Source: UBA1351 sp965140555 (GTDB lineage: Bacteria > Bacillota > Clostridia > Lachnospirales > Vallitaleaceae). Taken from it: a stretch of DNA of 64,000 nucleotides. How positions within the stretch are numbered: position 1 is the stretch's first letter; the number at the start of each line of letters is the position of its first letter. Both the position numbers and the translations under genes were made by a program. The stretch lies in assembly GCA_965140555.1 (NCBI GenBank), contig OZ223259.1, positions 868,001 to 932,000 on the forward strand, given 5' to 3'. The notes under the pieces were generated by a model. That model saw only the letters and a program-made list of their open reading frames with translations, was not told where the DNA came from and did no database searches. This document shows, in pieces, positions 9,109-18,242 of the stretch.

Positions 9109-9137
9109 ATTATACATCAATCGATAATGATTTTCAA
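9109..9137 (-). promoter_or_regulatory. promoter of the flavoprotein gene
   Basis: On the minus strand TTGAAA (9132-9137), a 17-base spacer and a perfect TATAAT (9109-9114) lie ~78 bases upstream of the ATG. Confidence 0.7.
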
Positions 9138-9154
9138 GTAGAATTATTTATTAC

Positions 9155-9844
9155 CTACAAGCGATTAAATCGATATCCCACGCCCCAGACCGTTTCAATA
9201 ATTTTGGGATGTGTATAATCTTTTTCAATTTTCTTCCGAATCTTTTGAACATATACCGGTACTGTTCCGATATCCCCGTACTCATCTTCTCCCCAAACAC
9301 GTTCAAAAATTGTCTGCTTGCTATGAACAATATCCGGGTTCTTCATGAAGAACAAGAGTATATCAAACTCTGTCGTAGTCATTGTCACTTCTTTATTATT
9401 AACAAAAACACGTCTGGATTCTTCATTGATTTGAACACCATTAAATTCAATGACACCATGTTGTGTCGATACATTTAGCAAACGATCATAGCGCGATAAC
9501 TGATTTTTCACACGAGCCACCAACTCATTTGGATTAAATGGTTTGGTCATATAATCATCGGCACCTAATTCAATTCCTTTAATTTTATCCATGTCGTCAC
9601 TTCGTGCCGACACCACGATAAAGGGTATATTCAACTTTTCTCGAATCATCATTAATATATCATAGCCATTGATATTAGGAAGCATTATATCCACGATAAT
9701 CAGCTGATATTGTTTTGTCATTGCTTCCTTTAATCCTTTATGTCCATCAGTCTCTATAGTGACCTCATATCCGTTAATTTCTAAAAAATCTTTCTCCAAT
9801 GATGCAATTTGCATATCATCTTCTATAATTAATATTTTTGCCAT
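9155..9844 (-). CDS. OmpR/PhoB-family response regulator
   Basis: 229 residues. The receiver domain (1-115) has acidic pocket Asp9/Asp10, phospho-acceptor Asp52 in IIVDIMLPNING and the conserved Lys101 in DDYMTKPF. The C-terminal winged-helix DNA-binding domain (~130-226) ends with the family motif TVWGVGYRF. It is the second gene of a two-component operon: the kinase stop codon is two bases away and the ribosome binding site AAGGAGG lies inside the end of the kinase gene, so translation is probably coupled. Target genes are unknown. Confidence 0.93.
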   Translation of the reverse strand: MAKILIIEDDMQIASLEKDFLEINGYEVTIETDGHKGLKEAMTKQYQLIIVDIMLPNINGYDILMMIREKLNIPFIVVSARSDDMDKIKGIELGADDYMTKPFNPNELVARVKNQLSRYDRLLNVSTQHGVIEFNGVQINEESRRVFVNNKEVTMTTTEFDILLFFMKNPDIVHSKQTIFERVWGEDEYGDIGTVPVYVQKIRKKIEKDYTHPKIIETVWGVGYRFNRL

Positions 9845-9846
9845 TG

Positions 9847-11022
9847 CTATAGTTCCTCCTTGTTCTTCTTATCCAATGTAAAGGTGATTTTAGTCCCTTC
9901 ACCTAGTCTTGATTCTGCAGTAATCTTACCTCCATGAGCTTCAACGAGTTGTTTTGCTATTGCCAATCCTAGTCCCGTACCACCGACTTCTTTATTCCGT
10001 GTTACATCTTCTCTATAAAAAACATCAAAAATCTGATCAACATTTTCCTCGCTGATTCCACGTCCATTATCTTGAATCGCTACTTGAACACCCTCTCCAA
10101 AATCAGAAGCAGTAATATGAATCTTAGGGTTCTCTCTATCACCATACTTGACCGCATTCGATAATATATTAGCCATAATTCGATATACCATTTTCCCATC
10201 AATAGGTATATATTTTTCCTTTTCAATGGACATTGTATAGGTAACTGCAATCCCTTCTTCTTCTAGTTCCAACTGCTTTTCTATAATAACATCTTGAAGA
10301 AATTCACAAATGGGTAACTCTTCAAAATTATATTGCATCTGGTTAATATCTAGTTTCGAAAATAAAAACAAATCATCAATAAGCTTATTGGTATATTGGG
10401 CATTGGACTCGATGATCGAAAGATATTTTTCTCTCTTTTCTTCTGTTTGTGCAACACCTGTTTGTATCGCATCCACATAGCCTACAATGGATGTAATCGG
10501 CGTTTTCAGGTCATGGGATATTCCCGCAATGAGTTCCTTCCTATTCTGCTCATAACGTTCCTTTAAGTCATTAGCTTTCTTCAATTCTACACTCATTCGA
10601 TTAAAGGAAACAATAAGGTCTCCTACCAAATTATATTGGTCTTCTTCAACGGTATATCCATAGTGCCCTTTGGCAATTTCATCTACCGCACGTCTTAATC
10701 GTTCTAGCGGCTTCATTAAACGTGTTCTCATTTGTATAGAAAAGAATAACGTACTAAGCTCTTTTATTAGCATTACCGTACTGAAAATCACGAGAATAAA
10801 TAAAGGAAGCTTCAATCTTACAAGCATGAACACAAGGTAAAAGATTACCAGCATAATTCCCAAGAAAAACAAAGGAATCCACTTTAAAAAGCGCTGCATT
10901 CGCTCAAATTCACGCATTGCTTGCTTGATTTCTTTTTCACTTGGGGGTGTATTAAAAAAACCGCTGATACGAATGGTATGAATAACGCGGTCCTTGTTTT
11001 TATTGTCTTTATTAGGTTCCAT
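9847..11022 (-). CDS. membrane sensor histidine kinase with HAMP domain
   Basis: 391 residues. Two membrane segments (about 45-68 and 72-96) have almost no external loop between them, so this is an intramembrane-sensing type without an extracellular ligand domain. A HAMP linker (~97-150), the HisKA box ISHDLKTPITS with His170, and a HATPase domain with N box (NILSNAVKYG), G1 (DNGRGI) and G2 (GTGLGLAI) follow. It is expected to phosphorylate the response regulator encoded immediately downstream. The signal is not predictable. Confidence 0.92.
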   Translation of the reverse strand: MEPNKDNKNKDRVIHTIRISGFFNTPPSEKEIKQAMREFERMQRFLKWIPLFFLGIMLVIFYLVFMLVRLKLPLFILVIFSTVMLIKELSTLFFSIQMRTRLMKPLERLRRAVDEIAKGHYGYTVEEDQYNLVGDLIVSFNRMSVELKKANDLKERYEQNRKELIAGISHDLKTPITSIVGYVDAIQTGVAQTEEKREKYLSIIESNAQYTNKLIDDLFLFSKLDINQMQYNFEELPICEFLQDVIIEKQLELEEEGIAVTYTMSIEKEKYIPIDGKMVYRIMANILSNAVKYGDRENPKIHITASDFGEGVQVAIQDNGRGISEENVDQIFDVFYREDVTRNKEVGGTGLGLAIAKQLVEAHGGKITAESRLGEGTKITFTLDKKNKEEL

Positions 11023-11074
11023 CGTAACTCCTTCTTAAACATAAGGTAAAAAATTAATCTATATACCATCATAC

Positions 11075-11094
11075 CACGATAGTATAGTATCGTG
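11075..11094. promoter_or_regulatory. inverted repeat in the two-component operon promoter region
   Basis: CACGATA-N6-TATCGTG lies about 55 bases upstream of the kinase ATG. Just downstream on the minus strand is a TG-extended -10 box (TGGTATGAT, core 11068-11073). It may be the operon's own response-regulator site; this is inferred from position only. Confidence 0.4.
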
Positions 11095-11121
11095 ATAAAA
11101 AAAGTTTTAAAATTCCTTTAA

Positions 11122-11161
11122 AAAAAGCATGGGTTGTTTCTAAAAACAACCCATGCTTTTT
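11122..11161 (-). terminator. intrinsic terminator of the chemoreceptor operon
   Basis: An 18-bp perfect stem (11122-11139 with 11144-11161; core GCATGGGTTGTTT), a 4-base loop and a T-run on the minus strand, 20 bases after the chemoreceptor stop codon. Confidence 0.9.
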
Positions 11162-11181
11162 ATCTTATAAATGACCTATTA

Positions 11182-12966
11182 TTATTCGTGTTCTAGCTTA
11201 AAACGCTCCATTAATTCGTTTAGTAGCCTTGTATTATCGGATACTTCTTTTGCAATCGCATCCAATTCACCAATGATTTCTTTTTGCGTTGTCATACTTG
11301 CATTAATTTCTTCAGATGCTGCTGCATTTTCTTCTGTTACAGCTGAAATGGACTGTATAGCATGAAGCGCCATTTCTTTTGACTGATTAATACTGGTAAA
11401 GGATGTTTTGACGTCTTTCATCTTCGCTCCTGATTGTCGCGTTAAATTTGACGTTTCATTAAATGTCTCTCGAACATCCTGCATTTTTTCAAATGCCTGT
11501 TGAATGGATGTATTTGAGTAATCCATATTCGCTTTTGATGCATCAACACTTTCTGTTACCAAGCGAATAATATCATTAATTTCCTTTGTTGATTGGGTTG
11601 TCTGTTCTGCTAGACTTCGAATTTCACTAGCTACAACAGCAAACCCTTTACCTGCTTCTCCTGCACGCGCCGCTTCAATAGAGGCATTCAATGCCAGAAG
11701 ATTGGTTTGTCCTGCTATTCCTTCAATAACAACAATAATCTCATTAATATTATTGGAATGTTCATTCAAATTATCAATATCAGAATTTAATTTTTTGATC
11801 ACATCTAACGTATTGGTGAATTCCTGAACAAGTTCCGTTACCGATGTTTCTCCGACTTCCTGCTGGCTTTTCACCTTTTCAGAAAAAGCCATAACCTCTT
11901 CTGCCAGTTGATTACTCGTATCAATATGCTCATTCAATGCTTCGAGACTATATACACTCTCTTGTGCATCGCCTGCTTGCTCTTGCGCTCCTTGAGCAAA
12001 TTCATCAATGGCATTAACGACTGCATCTGAATTTTCCTTGGTCATCGACGATATTTCCGTCATGTCAGATACATGTTTATTTAACGTTCGTGTAAATCGT
12101 TGAATTTCTTGAATCACTTGCATCAATTCCATTGATAAGTGTTGAACCGATTGAGCCATACTTCCGATTTCATCTTTACGTTTTGTCAACTGCACCATAT
12201 TTGCATTTTCAGCAAAATTCAATTCTGAAACTTCTTTCAACTGATCATTAATGCGTCGTATAGGCCGTGTCAGGCTTATACTATATAACGTTGCACCAAC
12301 AACACCAAGAACTAACATCAAAATAGCAACGCCGACGATAATCAACATATTTTGAGTAATGACTTGTTCATTTTCTATACGTTGATCCGCAATATAATGG
12401 TCAATATCATCAACATAGTTCCCTGTTCCGATAACCCAACCGAAAGGTTCATACAATTTTGAATACCCACGCTTCGGAATTGGTTCAGTTCCGCTTGGTC
12501 TTCGAAACTTATAATCTACATATCCGCCACCATTCTTGGCCTGACTTATAAATTCTTGTATAATATATTTATCATCAATATCTTGGAGATCCAATCGATT
12601 TGTCCCTTCGCTATCGCCACCTAACAGGACAATATTATTACCCTCTAAATCATCTGCCCAAAAATAACCGGCGTTATTTTCTCCATAAACTGCATTACGA
12701 ATAATATCTGCTGCAATAAGTTTTCCTTCATCTTCTGTAATCACACCGGCATCTATTTGATTCACAATACCGTCTAATTCGTTAGTCACAATATCCACTT
12801 GATCTTTTAACATCTTGTCATATTGATCTCGCATATACGTTTCCATTGTACTGATGTTCTCATGCCCCGCTTTATTCAATGCATAGTATGAGAAGCCGCT
12901 GACAACCAAAATTGAGATAAAAACCAATAAATTCGTAATTAATATTTGCTTAGTCCTTAGATTCAT
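11182..12966 (-). CDS. methyl-accepting chemotaxis protein with Cache domain
   Basis: 594 residues. The N-terminal membrane segment spans ~8-29. An extracytoplasmic Cache sensor (~35-195) has the sCache_2-type features GYFWADD, GGYVDYKFRRP and GWVIGTGNYVDDID, a fold that usually binds small carboxylates or amino acids. A second membrane segment (~201-224), HAMP (~225-280) and a signalling domain follow, with the conserved hairpin tip QTNLLALNASIEAARAGEAG that contacts CheA and CheW. Methylation-type Glu/Gln heptads flank the tip. It lies 26 bases after the SLH/GHL10 gene, with AAAGGAGG before the ATG, so both are likely co-transcribed. Confidence 0.93.
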   Translation of the reverse strand: MNLRTKQILITNLLVFISILVVSGFSYYALNKAGHENISTMETYMRDQYDKMLKDQVDIVTNELDGIVNQIDAGVITEDEGKLIAADIIRNAVYGENNAGYFWADDLEGNNIVLLGGDSEGTNRLDLQDIDDKYIIQEFISQAKNGGGYVDYKFRRPSGTEPIPKRGYSKLYEPFGWVIGTGNYVDDIDHYIADQRIENEQVITQNMLIIVGVAILMLVLGVVGATLYSISLTRPIRRINDQLKEVSELNFAENANMVQLTKRKDEIGSMAQSVQHLSMELMQVIQEIQRFTRTLNKHVSDMTEISSMTKENSDAVVNAIDEFAQGAQEQAGDAQESVYSLEALNEHIDTSNQLAEEVMAFSEKVKSQQEVGETSVTELVQEFTNTLDVIKKLNSDIDNLNEHSNNINEIIVVIEGIAGQTNLLALNASIEAARAGEAGKGFAVVASEIRSLAEQTTQSTKEINDIIRLVTESVDASKANMDYSNTSIQQAFEKMQDVRETFNETSNLTRQSGAKMKDVKTSFTSINQSKEMALHAIQSISAVTEENAAASEEINASMTTQKEIIGELDAIAKEVSDNTRLLNELMERFKLEHE

Positions 12967-12992
12967 AGCACAACCTCCTTTTATTTTCTATT

Positions 12993-14834
12993 CTAATCCA
13001 TCATTAACTTGAGTCCTTTTACTTCATCACTCATTCTGTCTCGAACATCTCCGCTTGGATTAAAGAGGCTGTCATATCGATAGAAAGAATAACCTATATT
13101 CGAATCCACGTCATTAATAGTTTGAATCATTGACATGAGAATACGCTGACTTTCAATCCATTCATTGATTCCACCCTTTGCCCATTTGTCTTCCAATCCG
13201 ACTTTATAAGCTGCTAAACCAATATACAAGTCGACATCTTCATTTCTTTTATTTGCATACCATTGACGCACTAGCGTTTCATAAGGGGAGGTCTCATTAT
13301 CATATCCATAATAGATTTGAGGACATATATAATCCACATATCCTGAAGCAGACATCCATAAATCTACATCTATATATTGCTTCTCATAGTTGTTTGTCAT
13401 GTTCCCTTGAGGACTTATTCCAAAGAGGACATCTTCATCATGTTCTTTTACCGTTGTATAAACTTGTCTGACCAGTGTATTCACCTGTTCTCTTCGCCAC
13501 TGTGCTTGAGTTTCATTCCCATTTGACTGATACACCTCATAGTCATCCGCATCAAAACTCATATCTGTTGTCGGATAAAAGTAATCGTCGAATTGAATCC
13601 CGTCAACAGCATAGTTGTCAATAATTTCCGCAACACCTTCAGCAATAAGGTCACGAACGTCTTGTCGCGCAGGATTTAGATACAATCCATTTCCCAACTG
13701 AATGACCTCGCCGGTTCCTTCTTGATACCAAGATTCTATGACGGTACCTTTAGCTAACGGATTACGACTCACATTGCTACGAATTCGGTATGGATTAATC
13801 CATGCATGAATCTTTATTCCCCGCTCATGGGCTTTATCTATCATAATAGAGAGCGGATCATAACCAGGATCTTTCCCCTCCGTACCTGTCATCATATAGG
13901 ACCATGGGAATACTTTTGAAGGATAGAACGCATCTCCCATAGGACGAACTTGAGCAAACACTGTATTAAGGCCTAAATCCTTCACATTATCCATAACTTT
14001 ATCGATGGACTCAGAAAACTGAGCTTCAGATTTATTCTCTAATATTGGCTGCAATTCAAGGTAAGACAACCATATAGCACGTACTTGATCCGTGTTATGT
14101 GCCGTAGTCTCTCCTTTTGAGGGTTCTCTACTCGGCCCCTTGTCCGATTGTTCCTTGTCTTCCGAATCTTGATTCTCTTGGCTACGTGTCGTCTCATCTA
14201 AGGCTTCTAATGACTTATAGTCAACGACACCTTCCTGAACTAGATAATCAATTAATCGTTCTCCTGAATCTTTTCTATGTGCAAAGACAACTTGATACGA
14301 TAGATGAACCATATCCGCTCGTGTTAACGTTGCTTGATTGTCACTTTCAAATCTGTCATAATCCTTATAATCTATAATTCCTAAGAGATTTGCTTTCTGT
14401 ACTGCTTGATCCCATACAAAATCCCCTTGTTGGTCATCGTAACCTAAAGCCCTCAAAAGCATCGTCATATATTGATTGGCTGTAAGGGCGCTATCTGAGC
14501 CAAACTCAGTTGCACTCATTCCAATCATGATTTTATTGTTGTATAAAAAACGAATGTGGGGCTTTGCCCATTCATGAACATCCTGAAACGGAATCGACTG
14601 CGACATAAGAAATGCATTACTCTCTTGTCCAAGTAGACGTACTAACATAACGGCACCTTGACTTCGATTTGTCAACGCATCCAGTTCATATCCATTATCT
14701 GTTCCTTGAAAAAGCCCTAACATATGAAGGACATCTGCTTCTTCTTGGGCTTGATCTGTCTCTGCTGCCCATATACCTTGACTGAATACAAGCATCATCA
14801 TGATAAAAATTGTTGCTTTTAGTTTAACTGTCAT
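12993..14834 (-). CDS. secreted GHL10-type glycosidase-like protein with SLH-like repeats
   Basis: 613 residues. A signal peptide (1 to ~23, ending GIWA) is followed by about three degenerate SLH-like repeats (~30-200; the clearest begins FQDVHEWAKPHIRFLYNN), a charged low-complexity linker (~215-250) and a GHL10 domain (former DUF187, ~255-560). That domain starts VRAIWLSYLEL and has the TIM-barrel signatures AWINPYRI, DGIQFDDYFYP and SPQGN. The family is predicted to hydrolyse cell-wall or envelope glycans, but catalysis is not well proven in general. The SLH-like part suggests attachment to the cell wall. AGAGGT lies before the ATG. It probably heads the operon with the chemoreceptor. Confidence 0.85.
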   Translation of the reverse strand: MTVKLKATIFIMMMLVFSQGIWAAETDQAQEEADVLHMLGLFQGTDNGYELDALTNRSQGAVMLVRLLGQESNAFLMSQSIPFQDVHEWAKPHIRFLYNNKIMIGMSATEFGSDSALTANQYMTMLLRALGYDDQQGDFVWDQAVQKANLLGIIDYKDYDRFESDNQATLTRADMVHLSYQVVFAHRKDSGERLIDYLVQEGVVDYKSLEALDETTRSQENQDSEDKEQSDKGPSREPSKGETTAHNTDQVRAIWLSYLELQPILENKSEAQFSESIDKVMDNVKDLGLNTVFAQVRPMGDAFYPSKVFPWSYMMTGTEGKDPGYDPLSIMIDKAHERGIKIHAWINPYRIRSNVSRNPLAKGTVIESWYQEGTGEVIQLGNGLYLNPARQDVRDLIAEGVAEIIDNYAVDGIQFDDYFYPTTDMSFDADDYEVYQSNGNETQAQWRREQVNTLVRQVYTTVKEHDEDVLFGISPQGNMTNNYEKQYIDVDLWMSASGYVDYICPQIYYGYDNETSPYETLVRQWYANKRNEDVDLYIGLAAYKVGLEDKWAKGGINEWIESQRILMSMIQTINDVDSNIGYSFYRYDSLFNPSGDVRDRMSDEVKGLKLMMD

Positions 14835-15052
14835 AATATTACCTCTATCTTGTGTTTATTTTTATATATCGTCATATTATCCCATGAACTTTACATCTAT
14901 ATCCTCAATACTAAAATGCCATTCGATGTATCTCCATTATAAGATATATTTCAATAAAAAGCGTGAATAAAATGTAAACCTTTCTATTTGCTATGTATTC
15001 ATAAACGTTAATGGGATGCTTTTACGCATTGTCTTCTATGAATCTATATTAC

Positions 15053-15080
15053 AAAAAAGAGACCGGAAACTCCGATCTCC
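15053..15080 (-). terminator. intrinsic terminator of the 49-aa gene
   Basis: On the minus strand GAGATCGGA-GTT-TCCGGTCTC forms a 9-bp stem with one G-U pair, followed by six T residues. It lies just after the stop codon at 15101. Confidence 0.75.
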
Positions 15081-15100
15081 AAATTCAAGTTTATATCTTA

Positions 15101-15250
15101 CTATTTTTCGTTTTCATCAATCCAATCTTTAGCATCTTCTATCGCTTCTGCATGAGGTATATGTACATTAGTTTCCTCTTCAAAACTCTCTGCATCAAGA
15201 ACCGCTTCAGTTTGGTTTGGATTATATTCTCTTTGTTTTTTATCTTCCAT
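15101..15250 (-). CDS. small acidic protein, DUF3787-like
   Basis: A 49-residue ORF with a strong AAAGGAGAG ribosome binding site seven bases before its ATG (complement 15248-15250) and its own terminator just downstream, so it is very probably expressed. The peptide starts MEDKKQREYNPNQTEA and ends HAEAIEDAKDWIDENEK. The pattern of a hydrophilic start, a TNVHIP-like centre and a final A-K-x-W-x-x-E-N-x-K helix resembles small clostridial DUF3787 proteins, recalled from memory. Function is unknown; it has no membrane segment and no cysteine. It stands alone between the GHL10 gene and asd. Confidence 0.75.
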   Translation of the reverse strand: MEDKKQREYNPNQTEAVLDAESFEEETNVHIPHAEAIEDAKDWIDENEK

Positions 15251-15376
15251 GTGACACTCTCCTTTACTGTGCATTTCTATTCGTCATTGACGTTTTTGAT
15301 TCTACACCTATTATCGCTCTTTAAAAAGGAATTGTCAATAGTATATAATAATTATTATCCGTTACTATGTTCTACT

Positions 15377-16471
15377 TTATGAAAGATACCCTTCTGCTTT
15401 AAGCAATTCTGCAATTAACACAGCACCTCCTGCGGCACCACGCAATGTATTATGAGACAGACAAACAAATTTGTAATCAAATTGTCGGTCCTCCCGAAGA
15501 CGTCCGACTGAAATACCCATTCCACGCTCATAATCCCGATCAAGTCCGGTTTGAGGACGATTGTCTTCTTCCATGTATCGAATAAACTGTTCCGGTGCTA
15601 AAGGTAGTTTTAACGCTTGAGGTTGACCGCTATAAGTATTCCAAGCTTGAATCATCTCCTCTTTCGTCGGTTTCTTTTCAAAATTTACATAAACAGCTGC
15701 CATGTGACCATCCAATACCGGAACTCGAATACATTGAGCTGAAACAAGCGGCTCTGTTGCATGAACAATGGCATCACCGTCAATATGACCCCATATCTTC
15801 ATCGGCTCCAATTCACTTTTCTCTTCTTCGCCACCAATATAAGGAATAACATTATCAATCATCTCCGGCCATGTCTCAAATGTTTTTCCTGCCCCACTAA
15901 TTGCTTGATAGGTGCAAACAATAATATCTTTAGGACCGTAAGCCTTCAATGCTTCTATTGCCGGGACATAACTTTGAATGGAACAATTCGGCTTTACTGC
16001 TATAAATCCTTTTGTTGTATTCAACCGCTTCTTTTGAAACGGAATGATATCTAGATGTTCGTTATTCACTTCCGGTATTACCATAGGTACATCCGGTGTC
16101 ATACGATGGGCTGAATTATTCGAAATAACCGGGACTTCTGCTTTTGCATAGGATACTTCAAGGGCACGAATGTCGTCTTTAGGCATATCTACGGCACAAA
16201 AAACAAAATCAACTTCCTTGGCAATGGCGTCCACATCCATAGCATTATAGATTATCATTGGTTTAATCCACTCAGGAATAACCTCTTTTTGAGCCCAACG
16301 ATTTCCTACTGCCTCTTCATAGGTCTTTCCTGCTGACCTGGGACTTGCTGCAAGTAATGAAATTTCAAACCATTCATGTTGATGTAGTAGCGTAATAAAC
16401 CGTTGACCCACCATTCCTGTTGCGCCAATAATTCCGACTTTCAATTTTTGATTCATGATTATCTCACTCAT
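15377..16471 (-). CDS. asd: aspartate-semialdehyde dehydrogenase
   Basis: 364 residues. It reduces aspartyl-4-phosphate to aspartate semialdehyde in the lysine, threonine and methionine pathway and for diaminopimelate in the wall. The NADP-binding motif is VGIIGATGMVGQRF, the catalytic cysteine is Cys163 in VKPNCSIQSY, and the Q-A-I-S-G-A-G-K-T loop (~190) is present. Length and the HIDGDAI stretch fit the archaeal/fungal-like branch of Asd rather than the E. coli type. An alternative ATG five codons in is equally possible; neither start has a strong ribosome binding site. It lies 85 bases after ilvE, possibly in an amino-acid operon. Confidence 0.92.
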   Translation of the reverse strand: MSEIIMNQKLKVGIIGATGMVGQRFITLLHQHEWFEISLLAASPRSAGKTYEEAVGNRWAQKEVIPEWIKPMIIYNAMDVDAIAKEVDFVFCAVDMPKDDIRALEVSYAKAEVPVISNNSAHRMTPDVPMVIPEVNNEHLDIIPFQKKRLNTTKGFIAVKPNCSIQSYVPAIEALKAYGPKDIIVCTYQAISGAGKTFETWPEMIDNVIPYIGGEEEKSELEPMKIWGHIDGDAIVHATEPLVSAQCIRVPVLDGHMAAVYVNFEKKPTKEEMIQAWNTYSGQPQALKLPLAPEQFIRYMEEDNRPQTGLDRDYERGMGISVGRLREDRQFDYKFVCLSHNTLRGAAGGAVLIAELLKAEGYLS

Positions 16472-16556
16472 TTCTCATTAGTTTTTGTCTTTCTTAGGAA
16501 GACATCTGTTTTTATCTTGTGGATATTTTACCACTCTTCCTATTTGAAGTCAATAA

Positions 16557-17621
16557 CTATTCAATGCTATCAATGAAATTGTGTGTATCTTCAATCAAAC
16601 CAAGTTGTATACCTGTTAATTCTTTGTACAACATCCCCGCTACATCACCGATTTGTTTATTTCCAATGACATAGCGTCCGTGGGCATCAACTAACTCCCC
16701 AACAGGAGATATAACCGCAGCTGTTCCTGTCCCGAAAACTTCTGTAACACGGCCATTTTTAATACCGCTAATAATTTCTTCTATATCCACAACGCGTTCA
16801 ATGACGTCATATCCTTTGCTTTTACACAATATAATCACACTGTCACGAGTAATCCCCGGCAGTATGGAACCGGATAAGGACGGTGTTACGATTTGCCCGT
16901 CTATGACAAAAAAAACATTCATTGTCCCTACCTCTTCTACATGCTTATGTTCTTTGGCATCCAACCATAATACTTGTGAACATTGATAAGACTCACATTT
17001 TTCATGAGCTATAAGACTCGCCCCATAATTACCAGCCGTTTTTGCATAGCCAACACCACCAATGACGGCACGAACATACTCTCTCTCAATATAAATACTC
17101 ACGGGATTTAATCCCTCATTGTAATAAGGACCCACTGGCGATAGAATAATCATAAACGTATACCCTCGTGAAGGATGTACTTTAAGGGATGCTTCCGTAG
17201 CAAAAATAAACGGACGTATATAGAGGGCATTTCCCTCGCCATCCGGAATCCACTCTCTATCTAATGACACAACCGCTTTAACCGCTTCAACAAAATCTTC
17301 TTCATTTATTTTGGGGATACACATTCTTTCATTTGAACGATTCATACGCCTTGCATTCATCTCAGGACGAAATAACAATACCTTTGCATCGTCACTCTTA
17401 TAGGCTTTCAAACCTTCAAACGTTTCTTGTCCATAGTGTAAAATCATTTGAGACGGGTCCATTTGAATCGGTCCGTAAGGAATAATTCGAGGATCATACC
17501 ATCCTTTTTCCTCTTCATAATTCATCACAAACATATGATCTGTAAATTGGGTACCAAAATCTAATGCCCCTGCCTCCGGCTTCATCTTTGGACATGTTGT
17601 CTTCTCTATGCGAATCTCCAT
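16557..17621 (-). CDS. ilvE: branched-chain amino acid aminotransferase
   Basis: 354 residues, a fold-type IV PLP aminotransferase that makes or breaks down leucine, isoleucine and valine with glutamate/2-oxoglutarate. Diagnostic features are LHYGQETFEGLKAY (~61-75), RRMNRSNERM (~91-100), the PLP lysine Lys194 in GYAKTAGNYG, and EVGTMNVFFV with FGTGTAAVISPVG near the phosphate-binding region. Length fits the type II BCAT family (about 350-365). It lies 35 bases after cheX, an unusual pairing, and 85 bases before asd. No T-box leader was seen. Confidence 0.93.
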   Translation of the reverse strand: MEIRIEKTTCPKMKPEAGALDFGTQFTDHMFVMNYEEEKGWYDPRIIPYGPIQMDPSQMILHYGQETFEGLKAYKSDDAKVLLFRPEMNARRMNRSNERMCIPKINEEDFVEAVKAVVSLDREWIPDGEGNALYIRPFIFATEASLKVHPSRGYTFMIILSPVGPYYNEGLNPVSIYIEREYVRAVIGGVGYAKTAGNYGASLIAHEKCESYQCSQVLWLDAKEHKHVEEVGTMNVFFVIDGQIVTPSLSGSILPGITRDSVIILCKSKGYDVIERVVDIEEIISGIKNGRVTEVFGTGTAAVISPVGELVDAHGRYVIGNKQIGDVAGMLYKELTGIQLGLIEDTHNFIDSIE

Positions 17622-17656
17622 ATCATCTACTCCAATCCTATTCCGTTCAACACGCG

Positions 17657-18124
17657 CTACTTTTGTTCCTTAATCGCTACATTCAACTCTATCTTTCCTT
17701 CCGGAAATGACAAAGGAATTCCAATCATTTGACTATCTCCCACATTTAACGATAAGTCACTACTCAAAAAGATAGTTGGAGGTGTAATATCAAGCATAAT
17801 TCCCATCTCAGAAAATACCGTCATGGCATTTCCCATCATCATATTCATCAATTCACCTAATGCACTCCTTGCCATATCATCTAACTCAGATACCGGCATT
17901 CCCATCATCATTTTCGAAGCGAGCTCCTTAGCAATACCCGTCTCCATTGCCAATATGATCTGTCCATGAAGCTGTCCTGTAATACCAAGCATCACAATAA
18001 AAACTTCATTCTTATATTTTGTCTCTGTCAAGAATGGCTTTCCAACCTCTAATTGTAAACTACATGTTTGCTCCAGCACAAAGGTTGAAGCACGAATTAT
18101 CGGGTTTAAATATTCCACATTCAT
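17657..18124 (-). CDS. cheX: CheX-like chemotaxis phosphatase
   Basis: 155 residues. The CheC/CheX/FliY family dephosphorylates CheY-P. The active motif is Glu91-x-x-Asn94 in ALGELMNMMMGNA, present once, as in CheX; CheC carries two. The C-terminal half (LDITPPTIFLSSDL, IPLSFPEGKIELNV) matches the CheX fold. It is cytosolic. It lies away from other chemotaxis core genes and directly upstream of ilvE. It may act on other receiver domains as well as CheY. Confidence 0.85.
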   Translation of the reverse strand: MNVEYLNPIIRASTFVLEQTCSLQLEVGKPFLTETKYKNEVFIVMLGITGQLHGQIILAMETGIAKELASKMMMGMPVSELDDMARSALGELMNMMMGNAMTVFSEMGIMLDITPPTIFLSSDLSLNVGDSQMIGIPLSFPEGKIELNVAIKEQK

Positions 18125-18194
18125 TTTCTTACCTCATTGTTTTCTTACGGAAATGTTTTTTTTTATTATCACACATTTTGCACGAATATTCAAC

Positions 18195-18230
18195 GAAAAA
18201 AAGCCTTATCAATATTCTTGACAAGGCTTT
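18195..18230 (-). terminator. intrinsic terminator of glgCD
   Basis: On the minus strand AAGCCTTGTCAA pairs with TTGATAAGGCTT around a short loop and is followed by a run of T residues. It starts 13 bases after the glgD stop codon. Confidence 0.85.
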
Positions 18231-18242
18231 CTTTTGCTATTC

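Noticed and set aside
17622..17656. T-box leader for ilvE
   Set aside because: Only 35 bases separate cheX and ilvE, and no T-box sequence is seen.
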